This document shows, piece after piece, positions 26,267-35,150 of a stretch of 64,000 nt of DNA. This DNA comes from JBFLVT01 sp036804525. Lineage in GTDB: Bacteria > Bacillota > Desulfotomaculia > Desulfotomaculales > JASEER01. Positions within the stretch are counted from its first letter, which is position 1. Each line of letters begins with the position of its first letter. Location of the stretch: contig DAIRSE010000001.1 in assembly GCA_036804525.1 (NCBI GenBank), forward strand, positions 168,881 to 232,880, read 5' to 3'. The notes beneath the pieces are model-generated. The model saw nothing but the letters and a program-made list of their open reading frames with translations, did not search any database and was not told where the DNA came from. Position numbers and translations under genes: made by a program.

Positions 26267-26407
26267 AGATCCTCCCACTCCTTATTTGCAACACCGCCAA
26301 AAAAACTGTTGGAGCTGTTTTTTAGTTTAGATGTCAGGAATTGTCTATAAGAGAAATTACGACAATTTATCCCAAATTCCTTCTAAATTTCGCCAAATCC
26401 AAACATT

Positions 26408-26439
26408 AAAAGGGCGCAGCCCGCAGCGGGACTACGCCC
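26408..26439 (-). terminator. Terminator of the sodium:solute symporter gene
   Basis: On the minus strand GGGCG and CGCCC enclose an inner CCCGC/GCGGG helix and are followed by TTTTAATG. It lies 20 bp after the symporter stop. Confidence 0.65.
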
Positions 26440-26459
26440 TTGTATCTTCGAGGGAGGCC

Positions 26460-28034
26460 TTACTGTCCCTTGCCAAGGCTTGGCTGGCAAGCCGCTGACG
26501 GTTGTGTCAGCAGGCTGACGACCACAAGAGTTAAGGTGGATAAAGGCAGGCTGAAGCAAATCGGGTCGATAACCGTCCAGGGAAAGTCCATCAGGGTAGC
26601 CTTGCCAAAGACGGCTTGACTTACCCCGAAGGCGACAGCTTCCTTGGCGTGCAGAAAGACCATCACAAAAAGGCTTGAAAGCAGGCCGACCGTAAGGCTG
26701 GCTACCGCTCCGGCCTTGGTCGCCCGCTTCCAGAACAAGGCCGCGGTGTAGGCCGGAAGGAAGGCCCCCGCGCAGATCCCGAAGAAAGTGGCCGTAGCCA
26801 CGGCGATAATGTTGCCCGGGAGGCGGAAACACAGGATGACGGTGGCGATGAGTGTCACCAGTATCCCCAGGCGGTTGACGGTGATGCTCGACCGCTGGCA
26901 GAGGTCATGGCTGGCTGCGGTGCCGATGGCGTGAAACTGGCCGCTCAGTGTGGACATGGCTGCAGCCAGCAGTGTCAGCATGAAGAGGTAAGAAAACCAT
27001 TCCGGCATGGCAGTGTTTACGTACAACGGGATGACACGGTCAATGTTCGGTTTGCCTGTGGCCGGATCAATCGCGGCGAGCAAGGAGATTTTGCCCCCTT
27101 GTTCAAAGAAAAAAACGTTGGTCAGCGGTCCCACAACATAAACGGAACCGATGACGCCCAGGATGAAGAGCCCGCCGATCAAGACGCCGCGGTTTAACTC
27201 ACGGGGGCCTTTAACGGTAAGAAACCGGACCACAAGCTGGGGTTGCGCGAGCACTCCAATGCCTACCCCCAGAACCAGCGACGAGACAGCCACCCACCAC
27301 AGTTCCGAACCGAAAGCTGGCATAGCCGTCCAACCAAGGTGTCCTTTGGCTTTCAGGCTTTCCGGAACAAGCCCCGCCATATTGGTCAGGGCCTCGTGCG
27401 CGGCGGTGATGCCGCCCAGTTTAACGTAGGTGACAATAAGGAGGACGACCATCCCCAGCATCATAATGGAACCCTGGAGCGCATCCGTATAGAGAACTCC
27501 CTTCAGTCCTCCCGTTATGACGTAGGCCCCCACGAGCAGAGCCAGAATCCAGACGGCCGCAGAAAACCGAATATTCAGAGTGGTCTCGATGAAGCGCGCT
27601 CCGCCGATCATCACCGCGGCGGCGTAAAGGGGCATAGCCGCGACAATCACGCCTGCGGTAACCCGGCGCAGGAAATCGGACTCAAACCGCTTCCCGAGGA
27701 GCTCGGGGAAGGTATGGACCCGCATCTCCCTGCCCATCACTGCAGTGCGTTTTCCGTAAACGACAAAGGCAATAAAGATGCCGATAAAAATATTGGCGAA
27801 CACCAGCCAGAGAAGTCCCATTCCGTAGAGAGATGCCGCACCGCCAAAGCCGATGATGGCCGCAGTGCTGATAAAGGTCGACCCGTAGGCCAGGGCCATC
27901 AGGAAAGGATGGGCATCGCCGCCGGCGATGAGGTAGTCTTTATTGGACTTGGTCCTTCGATAGCCGTGATAAGCCAGAAAAACTGTTACCCCGATGTATA
28001 AAGCCACAACAACAGCCAGGGTGACCGAATTCAT
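26460..28034 (-). CDS. Sodium:solute symporter family protein
   Basis: The 524 residues contain about 13 membrane spans. Family signatures are AYHGYRRTKSNKDYLIAGGD near the start, STAAIIGFGGAASLYGMGLLW, and AYVITGGLKGVLYTDALQGS in the middle. The sequence near LAAAMSTLSGQFHAIGTAASHDL is the conserved sodium-site region. The substrate cannot be named; acetate, pantothenate and proline carriers share this fold. A 35-residue membrane peptide precedes it by 49 bp and probably works with it. Confidence 0.88.
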   Translation of the reverse strand: MNSVTLAVVVALYIGVTVFLAYHGYRRTKSNKDYLIAGGDAHPFLMALAYGSTFISTAAIIGFGGAASLYGMGLLWLVFANIFIGIFIAFVVYGKRTAVMGREMRVHTFPELLGKRFESDFLRRVTAGVIVAAMPLYAAAVMIGGARFIETTLNIRFSAAVWILALLVGAYVITGGLKGVLYTDALQGSIMMLGMVVLLIVTYVKLGGITAAHEALTNMAGLVPESLKAKGHLGWTAMPAFGSELWWVAVSSLVLGVGIGVLAQPQLVVRFLTVKGPRELNRGVLIGGLFILGVIGSVYVVGPLTNVFFFEQGGKISLLAAIDPATGKPNIDRVIPLYVNTAMPEWFSYLFMLTLLAAAMSTLSGQFHAIGTAASHDLCQRSSITVNRLGILVTLIATVILCFRLPGNIIAVATATFFGICAGAFLPAYTAALFWKRATKAGAVASLTVGLLSSLFVMVFLHAKEAVAFGVSQAVFGKATLMDFPWTVIDPICFSLPLSTLTLVVVSLLTQPSAACQPSLGKGQ

Positions 28035-28082
28035 TCTCCAGATTCTCTCCTTCCCACCTCGTCTAAGCTACGGCAGTATGTT

Positions 28083-28190
28083 TTAGTTGTCGCTGTTCCA
28101 CTTGTAAATGCCGTAACCGACGCAGAGCAAACCGGAAAGGATGCTTAACACGTAAGCCAACCAAACCTGCGGATCGGGAATGCCCAGCAT
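28083..28190 (-). CDS. Symporter small accessory protein (35 residues)
   Basis: ATG 28188-28190 follows AGGAGGTGG. The peptide is MLGIPDPQVWLAYVLSI continuing into a single membrane span and ending YGIYKWNSDN. Peptides of this form (IPDP..W..Y...I) are known upstream of sodium:solute symporters as a small accessory subunit. It lies between the Lon-like gene and the symporter on the same strand. Confidence 0.8.
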   Translation of the reverse strand: MLGIPDPQVWLAYVLSILSGLLCVGYGIYKWNSDN

Positions 28191-28209
28191 CTTGTACCAC
28201 CTCCTAACC

Positions 28210-30630
28210 TTATTCGCAACTGCAGTCGCCGCACGTGTCCTTGGCCTCTTGCGGGGACGGACCGTCTCCTTTGCCGCCCTTGCTCCTCTCAGCGAATTCA
28301 GCAAGCCTTTGGACCACGAGCTGGTAGACAGATCCCTCGGGGAATTCCCCGTTCTCGTCAGGCACACCAGCCTCCCTGCCGAAAAGCAGTTCAACTCCCT
28401 CGTTGACCGTGGAGATGGCCCAGACGGCGAACTTCCCTTCTTTGACAGCCTCGATGACCTCGTCCTTCAGCATCAGGTTGAGGATGTTGCTTTCGGGAAT
28501 GATCACTCCCTGTGTCCCCGTTAAGCCGCGGCTTTTGCACAGGTCGAAGAAACCTTCTATCTTTTCATTGATCCCGCCTACAGCCAGGACCTCCCCTTTC
28601 TGGTTGATCGCGCCTGTAACAGCCAGGTCTTGCCGAACGGGGAGCCCCGATAAGGCCGAAAGCAAGGCATAGAGCTCGGCGCTCGAGGCGCTGTCCCCAT
28701 CAACCTCACTGTAGCTCTGCTCGAAGACCAGGCGGGCGGTCAGGTTTAGAGGCCGGACCTGGCCGAACACCGCAGACAGGTAACCTCCCAGGATCATGAC
28801 GCCCTTGGTATGCAGGCGCCCACCCAGGCGCGCCTCGCGTTCGATGTCGATCAGGCCGCCGCTCCCCGGTGCGGCAGTAGCAGAAATGCGGACCGGCCTG
28901 GCAAAGGCGATATCGCCAAGGTCGATAACCGACAAGCCGTTGACCTGTCCCACCGCCGACCCGCTCGTGTCAATGCGCAAAAAGCCCCGCTCCATGTTCT
29001 CCTGCAGCTGTTCCTCGATAAGGCTGACCCGCAGCCTCCGCTCCCGAACGGCGGCCTTGATGTGCGTAACCCCGATGTACTCGCTGCCGTCCCTCCCGGC
29101 GTAGCAGTCAGCCTCGCGAATGACATCAGCGATGTCGGCGAAGTAGGTTGAAAGCTTTTGCTGGTCACCGGCCAGCCGGGAACCGTATTCGATCAGGACG
29201 GACAATGCCTGCGCGTCAAGGTGCCGGAGCTGTTCCTTGGTGCAAAGCGTGGCGGCGAAAGCGGCGTACTGCTGCTCATTCTCCGGAGTGCGCTCCATCC
29301 AGTGGCCAAACTCTGCCTTGACCTTGAACAACTCGCTGAACTCGGGATCGTAAGCAAAAAGCAGCCTGTAGATAAAGGGATTGCCAAGGAGAATAACCTT
29401 AACGTCCAGCGGGATCGGCATGGGCTGAATGGTCCTGGTGCTGAGACCAAACTGTTCGCTTATCTCCTCCACCGTTACCTGCCCGTCACGCAGGGACCGT
29501 TTCAAGACATCCCAGCTGAAAGGGTTACGCAGCAGTTCCTCGACGGGAAGGACGAGGAATCCTCCGTTGGCCCTGTGCAAAGCCCCCGGCTTGATCATCG
29601 AGAAGTCGGTTACGAGGGTGCCGAAATGCGCTTCCCGCTCGATACGCCCGACAAGGCGATTAAACAGGGGGTTAAGTTCGATAACCACGGGAGCGCCCTT
29701 AAGGTCGCTGTTGTCGACCAAAACGTTGACCTCGTATCTGCGGAAGGCATTGCCGGCAAGCCAGGGCGGGATGCCGTGCTGGGCCTGGCCGTCCCGGAAA
29801 AGTGGGATGTTGTCCAGGATGTCCTCCAGCACCTCGTCCAGGTAGGCTACAATTCCCGGGTTAGAGGCGTACTTTTTCTTGAGCTTGAGAATGAGGTGCC
29901 CGGCACAAAATTCGGCGACCATGCGCTCAAGCTTGCCGGTGGCCTCGGCCGCAGCCCTCTCAAGATTCTGCAGTTGGCGTACCGTTGACTCAAGCTCGGC
30001 CTCAAGCTTTTCTCTTTTTTGCGTGATCGACTGCTTTAATTCGTCGGGCAGGTTGAGAAACTCGTGTTCCCTGACGGGTTTGCCGTCAATCACCGGGATG
30101 ATAAAAAAACCGACAGGGGTACCCTGCAGGGCGAAACCTTCCTCCTGAGCGCGTTTGCCCATCGCTTCAAGAAGCTCGATACGCTGCCTGTTCAGAGCTT
30201 CGAGGGTTTCATTCCGCTGCTGGTTGTACTCTTCGCTCTCAAAGGCCCGCGCGATGTCCCGACGTGCAGCGGCAATCAGGTCCTTCATGTCCTGGGCGAA
30301 TTCTCTGCCCTGCCCCGGAGCCATGCGGATGTACTTTGGGCGGTAAGTATCGCGGAAGTTATTAACGTAACACCAGTCCGACGGCGTTTCCCTGGTGGCG
30401 GCAATGCTTTCCAGGAAGGCCTTGACGGTGGTATGCTTGCCGGTACCCGTAAACCCAGCGACATAGATGTTAAACCCCTTGGACTGGATTTCAAGGCCGA
30501 ATTCCAGGGCTCTCACCGCGCGGTCCTGCCCGATGATGGTGTTGAGAACAGGCAACTGATCGCTTCTTGTCACGTCCAACTGTTCAGGGCGACAGCTTAA
30601 CCGCAGTCGTTCAGGCGGTACCAACGGCAT
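28210..30630 (-). CDS. Lon-like ATP-dependent protease (LonB/LonC group)
   Basis: The 806 residues combine an AAA+ domain and a C-terminal Lon protease domain. The Walker A motif is VAGFTGTGKHTTVKAF. The central part has LHRANGGFLVLPVEELL (Walker B region). The proteolytic Ser lies in VDGDSASSAELYALLSAL and the Lys in GGINEKIEGFFDLC. It lacks the N-terminal Lon domain of LonA. The end is Cys-rich (DTCGDCSCE), which is unusual and could bind a metal. ATG 30628-30630 follows GGGAGG. Substrates are unknown. Confidence 0.88.
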   Translation of the reverse strand: MPLVPPERLRLSCRPEQLDVTRSDQLPVLNTIIGQDRAVRALEFGLEIQSKGFNIYVAGFTGTGKHTTVKAFLESIAATRETPSDWCYVNNFRDTYRPKYIRMAPGQGREFAQDMKDLIAAARRDIARAFESEEYNQQRNETLEALNRQRIELLEAMGKRAQEEGFALQGTPVGFFIIPVIDGKPVREHEFLNLPDELKQSITQKREKLEAELESTVRQLQNLERAAAEATGKLERMVAEFCAGHLILKLKKKYASNPGIVAYLDEVLEDILDNIPLFRDGQAQHGIPPWLAGNAFRRYEVNVLVDNSDLKGAPVVIELNPLFNRLVGRIEREAHFGTLVTDFSMIKPGALHRANGGFLVLPVEELLRNPFSWDVLKRSLRDGQVTVEEISEQFGLSTRTIQPMPIPLDVKVILLGNPFIYRLLFAYDPEFSELFKVKAEFGHWMERTPENEQQYAAFAATLCTKEQLRHLDAQALSVLIEYGSRLAGDQQKLSTYFADIADVIREADCYAGRDGSEYIGVTHIKAAVRERRLRVSLIEEQLQENMERGFLRIDTSGSAVGQVNGLSVIDLGDIAFARPVRISATAAPGSGGLIDIEREARLGGRLHTKGVMILGGYLSAVFGQVRPLNLTARLVFEQSYSEVDGDSASSAELYALLSALSGLPVRQDLAVTGAINQKGEVLAVGGINEKIEGFFDLCKSRGLTGTQGVIIPESNILNLMLKDEVIEAVKEGKFAVWAISTVNEGVELLFGREAGVPDENGEFPEGSVYQLVVQRLAEFAERSKGGKGDGPSPQEAKDTCGDCSCE

Positions 30631-30921
30631 TTTGCATCCTCCCCGCATGTACAAGAAGGCGCGCCCTCTGGCGCGCTATGATCATTGTATGAGGCTGCCG
30701 GCCGCTTTGCTCTCCTGAGCCATCTTATGCAGCGGGCAGCCCAGCCAATGACATTATTGATTTAGATTCAACCCGTCCTGCCGAGTTTCCTGCTGGATCG
30801 GCTCAGGTTCTGGTCTAAACCCGTGGGGGCCTGGTATTGCGCATGTACGCGAATACTGTAAAATTAGTACATAGTAATAATCCTAATAAGGCAGTAATAA
30901 CCTGATAAGGGGGACTGCTCA

Positions 30922-31344
30922 ATGCAGCTGGAAGCCCTGAAAAAACGTCTGCGCGACAGCGGCCTGAAACTGACCCCGCAGCGGGAAATGCTGCTCCGCA
31001 CGCTCTTAGAGGCCGGAAAACCTATGACCGCTCAGGAGATTCACGATCACATTCGGCCGCAGCAGCCTCAGATCAGTTTCGACACCGTATACAGGAACCT
31101 CAGCCTGCTGAGCGCCCACGGCCTGGTCAATAAGATCAACCTGAAGGTCAAGTTCAATACCCGCTTTGAACTGGCCAGAGAGCACAGTCATCACTTGGTA
31201 TGCTTGAAGTGCGGTGCATCATTCCCGCTCCCCTACTGCCCGTTCGAGACCCGCGCGCGGGAAGTGGCCGCGGAAAGTAACTTCAGGGTTGTCGACCACG
31301 CCTTTGAGGTCTACGGGTACTGCGCCGCTTGTGACAGTGTTTAG
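30922..31344 (+). CDS. zur: Fur-family regulator, probably zinc-responsive (Zur)
   Basis: The 140 residues have the Fur winged helix (LKLTPQREMLLRTLLEAG, ISFDTVYRNLSLLSAHGLV) and metal sites: HSHHLVCLKCGASFPLP and YGYCAACDS, the two CxxC pairs that hold structural zinc. The genes that follow 11 bp later are a zinc-type ABC transporter, which points to Zur. PerR or Mur cannot be excluded. The AT-rich region 30865-30905 upstream could hold its operator. Confidence 0.82.
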   Translation: MQLEALKKRLRDSGLKLTPQREMLLRTLLEAGKPMTAQEIHDHIRPQQPQISFDTVYRNLSLLSAHGLVNKINLKVKFNTRFELAREHSHHLVCLKCGASFPLPYCPFETRAREVAAESNFRVVDHAFEVYGYCAACDSV

Positions 31345-31355
31345 AGAGGTGAACG

Positions 31356-32090
31356 ATGGAACTGCCAGTGATCAACGAGCCTGTCGTGGTGTTTAAAAAT
31401 GTTTCTGTAGCAGCCGGGGGCCGGTTTGTCCTTGACCGGATAAGCTTCACCGTCGACAAGGGTACTTTTCTGGCCATCGTTGGCCCCAACGGGGCCGGGA
31501 AGACAACGCTGATCCGCGCCCTGCTGGGTCTTATGCCCGTCCACTCCGGTGAAATACTTCTTTTCGGCGCCCCTCCCACAGGGAGGAACAATCACCGGCA
31601 CATGGTCGGCTATCTGCCCCAGCGGCACCGCTTCGACGCCCGTTTCCCCGTTTCCGCCCTGGACGTCGCCGTTATGGGCAGGGTCGGCTGTATTGGGCTC
31701 TTTCGTTTTCCCGGCAGGAAGGACCGCGAGACAGCGTCGGCAACTCTGCAGCGGATGGGTCTGCCACCCGAACTGCAGTCACAGCCAATCGGGGAACTGT
31801 CGGGAGGACAGCAACAGCTGGCGCTTCTAGCTCGCGCGATGTGCAGTCATACCCGGCTGTTGATTCTTGACGAGCCGACCACGGGTCTGGACCTTATGGC
31901 CCAGCGCCGCTTCTACAAGGTCGTCGAGGACCTGCGCCGGGAGTTCAACCTGACCGTGATCGTCGTTTCACACGATATCGCTGCCGTAAGCCGCTATACC
32001 AACCGGTTCCTATGTCTGAACCGGGGCCGGATCCTCGAGGGGCTTCCCCCCGAGTTTTTTGCCGAAATCACCGCCGAGTGCCGGAGGTAA
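31356..32090 (+). CDS. znuC: Zinc/manganese-type ABC transporter ATP-binding protein
   Basis: The 244 residues show Walker A VGPNGAGKTTLIRALLG, signature IGELSGGQQQLALLARA and Walker B LLILDEPTTGLD, with the His switch in VVSHDIAAV. The GYLPQRHRFDARFPV segment is typical of the ZnuC/MntB group. ATG 31356 lies behind AGAGAGGTGA, 11 bp after the regulator, and znuB follows with two bases between. Metal choice is inferred from the Fur-type regulator. Confidence 0.87.
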   Translation: MELPVINEPVVVFKNVSVAAGGRFVLDRISFTVDKGTFLAIVGPNGAGKTTLIRALLGLMPVHSGEILLFGAPPTGRNNHRHMVGYLPQRHRFDARFPVSALDVAVMGRVGCIGLFRFPGRKDRETASATLQRMGLPPELQSQPIGELSGGQQQLALLARAMCSHTRLLILDEPTTGLDLMAQRRFYKVVEDLRREFNLTVIVVSHDIAAVSRYTNRFLCLNRGRILEGLPPEFFAEITAECRR

Positions 32091-32092
32091 CA

Positions 32093-32980
32093 ATGGAATT
32101 CCTCACGTACGAATTCATGCAGCGCGCCCTTATCGCCGGGGTGATGGCCGGCGTCCTATGCTCCTGCCTTTCGCTGTTCGTGGTCCTGCAGCGGCTTTCG
32201 TTTGCAGGGGTGGGCATATCCCACTCGGCCCTGGGAGGCATCGCCATCGGGGTCCTCACCGGCATCAACCCCATTGTCGCCGCCGCCCTCTTTTGTACGG
32301 GAGTAGCCTGGGGGATAGGCCTGGTCAGCAAAAAAGGCGACGTCAACGAGGATTCCGCGATCGGCGTGTTCTTTTCCGGCGCCATGGCCCTGGGCATCGC
32401 CCTCATCAGCATGGTCAAAGGCTACTACCCGGAACTCTTCAGCATTCTCTTCGGCAACATCCTGGCCGTTACCGCCGGCGACCTCCGGCTGCTGGCCCTT
32501 ACCGCTGCCGTCATCCTGCTTTTCCTGCTGTTCTTCTTCAAGGAACTCCTGTTCATCTGCTTCGACGAAGAGGGGGCCCGCGCCTCGGGCTTGCCGGTGA
32601 CGCCTCTCTATTACGCCCTTTTAACGGCGATCGCCCTGACGATTGTCGTCACCGTAAAGATCCTCGGCATCGTCCTGGCCTCCGCCCTTCTTGTCCTGCC
32701 GGCCATAACGGCCTATGAATTGACCCGGAATTTCCGCCCCATGCTCGCGGTGGCCGTGCTGTGCGGTGTTTTCTCGTGCGTCGCCGGGCTATGGCTTTCT
32801 TACCAGCTGAACCTGCCTTCGGGCGCGACCATCGTCCTCTGCGGAACGCTGTTCTTCTTCGGGTCCCTCGTTTTGTCCCCCCGCCACGGGCTGTTGAAAG
32901 GCTTGCGCTTGCGCCCGGCACATGATCCGGCACAAAAGAGAGGTGAGTCGTGGGAAGTTGGATGTGGGAACCGTGGATAA
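32093..32980 (+). CDS. znuB: Zinc/manganese-type ABC transporter permease
   Basis: The 295-residue membrane protein belongs to the ABC-3 permease family: LSFAGVGISHSALGGIAIG near the N-terminus, EELLF-type loop FICFDEEGARASGLPV and LGIVLASALLVLPAITAYEL. ATG 32093 follows GGAGGTAACA. The C-terminus has a short basic tail. No solute-binding lipoprotein (ZnuA) gene follows; the next gene is convergent. Confidence 0.87.
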   Translation: MEFLTYEFMQRALIAGVMAGVLCSCLSLFVVLQRLSFAGVGISHSALGGIAIGVLTGINPIVAAALFCTGVAWGIGLVSKKGDVNEDSAIGVFFSGAMALGIALISMVKGYYPELFSILFGNILAVTAGDLRLLALTAAVILLFLLFFFKELLFICFDEEGARASGLPVTPLYYALLTAIALTIVVTVKILGIVLASALLVLPAITAYELTRNFRPMLAVAVLCGVFSCVAGLWLSYQLNLPSGATIVLCGTLFFFGSLVLSPRHGLLKGLRLRPAHDPAQKRGESWEVGCGNRG

Positions 32981-33033
32981 GAATCGGCTTTAAATGAGGT
33001 GGGCTTTACTGTCTAATCAACACTTGCAGCCGA

Positions 33034-34902
33034 TCACTGCAGCATTGGCGGGGGCGCCTTCGCCGCAGCCGATACGGTTTCCTCGCGCAGTTCGGGGAAC
33101 CGGGTCCGGCGCGTATACGTGGTATGCAACAGTTTCTTGGCCTTGGGGCTCAGCGGATAGCCCAGGAATTCCTCGTACAACTTCTTGACGGCCGGGTTCT
33201 CGTGGGAGCGCCGGAGCTCGCGGCCCAGGTCGATGCTGAAGAGGGCTTCCGCCCTGCGCCGCCGGATCTCGGCTGCGCGTTCCTTTTCGCGCGACGTCGG
33301 CAGGATCGGCTGCCCGCCGCCGCCGATACAGCCCCCCGGGCAGCCCATGATCTCCAAGAAATCAAAATGCTCGCCAGCCTTGAGGCGGTCGAGGAGGCGC
33401 TTGGCGTTGCGCGTGCCGTTGGCGACGGCGATCTTTAATTTGCGTCCCTTCAGCTCGACCTCCGCTTCCCGGACGCCTTGCAGGCCACGGATCTTGTGGA
33501 ACTCCACGCGCCCCATTTCCTCCCCTTCGGTGAGGGCAAAGGCCGTGCGAATGGCCGCTTCCATCACCCCGCCGGTGGCCCCGAAGATAACCCCCGCACC
33601 GGTAGCAATGCCGAGGGGAGCGTCAAAATCCTCGTCGGGCAGTTCATGAAAGCGGATCCCCGACAGGCGCACCATCTTCGCCAGTTCCCGGGTGGTGAGC
33701 ACGTAGTCGACATCCCGCCTGCTGTCCGAAACCAGCTCCGGCCTGGCGGCCTCAAACTTTTTCGCCGTGCAGGGCATGAAAGCGACAACGACGATCTTGT
33801 CCGGGTCAAGGCCCTCTTTCTTCGCATAATAGCTCTTAACCAGGGCCCCGAGCATCTCCTGCGGCGACTTGCAGGTGGACAGATTGTCGACGAATTCCGG
33901 GTAAAAGTGTTCACAGAACTTCACCCAGCCGGGACTGCACGACGAGATCAGCGGGAGTTCGCCGCGCCCTTCCAGCCTTTCCAGCAGTTCGTGCGCCTCT
34001 TCCATAATGGTCACGTCGGCTGCAAACTCGGTGGAAAAGACGCGGTCGAAACCTATCCGCCGCAGGGCGGCAACCATCTTGCCTGTGACCACCGTTCCCG
34101 GGGGAAGGCCGAACGATTCACCCAGGCTGACTTGGATGCTGGGCGCGGTCTGGCAGACGACATGCAGCTCCGGATCGTCGAGCACGCCGAAGACTTCGTG
34201 GATGTATTCTTTCTCGGTAATCGCGGCCGTCGGACAGGCCATCAGGCACTGGCCGCAGCTGATGCAGGCCGCCTCGCCGAGGTCGGTCTCAAAAGCCGGG
34301 GCGATAACCGTCCCAAAGCCTCGGTGGATCGCCGTTAAGGCGCCGACACCCTGGACATCGCGGCATACGGCCTCGCAACGCCGGCACTTGATGCACTTGT
34401 CGTAGTCCCGAACGATGAAAGGATTCCGGTCGTGGATGCGCCGGCCCGCCCTCTTGGCCGCCACTCGCGCCGGCCGGACGCCGTACTGGACAGCCAGCCT
34501 TTTCAGTTCACAGGTCTCCTCGCGGGGGCAGACCGGACACTCGGTGTGATGCTCGTAAAGCAAGAGCTCCAGAACCCTCCGCCGGGCCCGCCGCACGCGA
34601 GGCGAATTGGTCAAAACCCTCATGCCTTCGCGCACAGCCGTTACGCAGGCCGCCGCCAGGTTTCGCGCCCCTTCAATCTCCACAAGGCAGACGCGGCAGC
34701 ACCCGGGCTGGCTTATCCCCTTCAGGTAGCAGAGGGTCGGGATGTCGACGCCGTTCGCCCTGGCCGCGTCTACAAGGTTGGCTCCCTTCTCAGCATAGAC
34801 CTCCTGCCCATTGATGGTAATGCGGACTGCCTCGACAGCTCTATCCGGCGGAACCGGGACTTGGTGATCCGCACTCTCGCCGGTATGGTTCTGTTGCTCC
34901 AA
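33034..34902 (-). CDS. [FeFe] hydrogenase with N-terminal ferredoxin domains
   Basis: The 622 residues start with a [2Fe-2S] domain (CYLKGISQPGCCRVC), a NuoG-type His/Cys cluster (HHTECPVCPREETCELK) and two [4Fe-4S] sites (CIKCRRCEAVC; CISCGQCLMACPTA). The H-cluster motifs follow: SSCSPGW (L1), FMPCTAKKFEA (L2) and EIMGCPGGCIGGGGQP (L3). In L1 the second Cys of the usual TSCCPxW, a proton-transfer residue, is Ser. TTG 34902 lies eight bases after GGAGG. No hydrogenase partner subunits are adjacent, so it may work with ferredoxin, or with the NuoEF-like proteins at 8-10.7 kb. Confidence 0.92.
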   Translation of the reverse strand: MEQQNHTGESADHQVPVPPDRAVEAVRITINGQEVYAEKGANLVDAARANGVDIPTLCYLKGISQPGCCRVCLVEIEGARNLAAACVTAVREGMRVLTNSPRVRRARRRVLELLLYEHHTECPVCPREETCELKRLAVQYGVRPARVAAKRAGRRIHDRNPFIVRDYDKCIKCRRCEAVCRDVQGVGALTAIHRGFGTVIAPAFETDLGEAACISCGQCLMACPTAAITEKEYIHEVFGVLDDPELHVVCQTAPSIQVSLGESFGLPPGTVVTGKMVAALRRIGFDRVFSTEFAADVTIMEEAHELLERLEGRGELPLISSCSPGWVKFCEHFYPEFVDNLSTCKSPQEMLGALVKSYYAKKEGLDPDKIVVVAFMPCTAKKFEAARPELVSDSRRDVDYVLTTRELAKMVRLSGIRFHELPDEDFDAPLGIATGAGVIFGATGGVMEAAIRTAFALTEGEEMGRVEFHKIRGLQGVREAEVELKGRKLKIAVANGTRNAKRLLDRLKAGEHFDFLEIMGCPGGCIGGGGQPILPTSREKERAAEIRRRRAEALFSIDLGRELRRSHENPAVKKLYEEFLGYPLSPKAKKLLHTTYTRRTRFPELREETVSAAAKAPPPMLQ

Positions 34903-35091
34903 TGACGGCACCTCCAGAAAAGGAAGTCAGAGGCCGGATGTCAGATGTGAGAAAGCAAAGAATTCGCTAACACGAATTCCGCCTGTATAGTCCTGACTTC
35001 TCAGCCAAGCCTGAATAGCGTCTTTAGGAATCGAAAATCTGACTAAAACTAGTTTTTGAACCTGGGAAGAGTTTAATACCGTATGTCGAAG

Positions 35092-35127
35092 CAAAAAGGG
35101 CGCTGCACCGTAAAGAGCGCAACACCC
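35092..35127 (-). terminator. Terminator of the stalk-protein gene
   Basis: On the minus strand GGGTGTTGCGC pairs with GTGCAGCGCCC through 11 positions including wobbles, followed by TTTTTG. The stretch 34903-35091 between it and the hydrogenase holds no convincing gene. Confidence 0.7.
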
Positions 35128-35150
35128 TTTGATCCATAGACCCAGCAAAA

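Noticed and set aside
33478..34338. A 286-codon plus-strand frame
   Set aside because: It is the antisense of the [FeFe] hydrogenase, where high GC keeps frames open.
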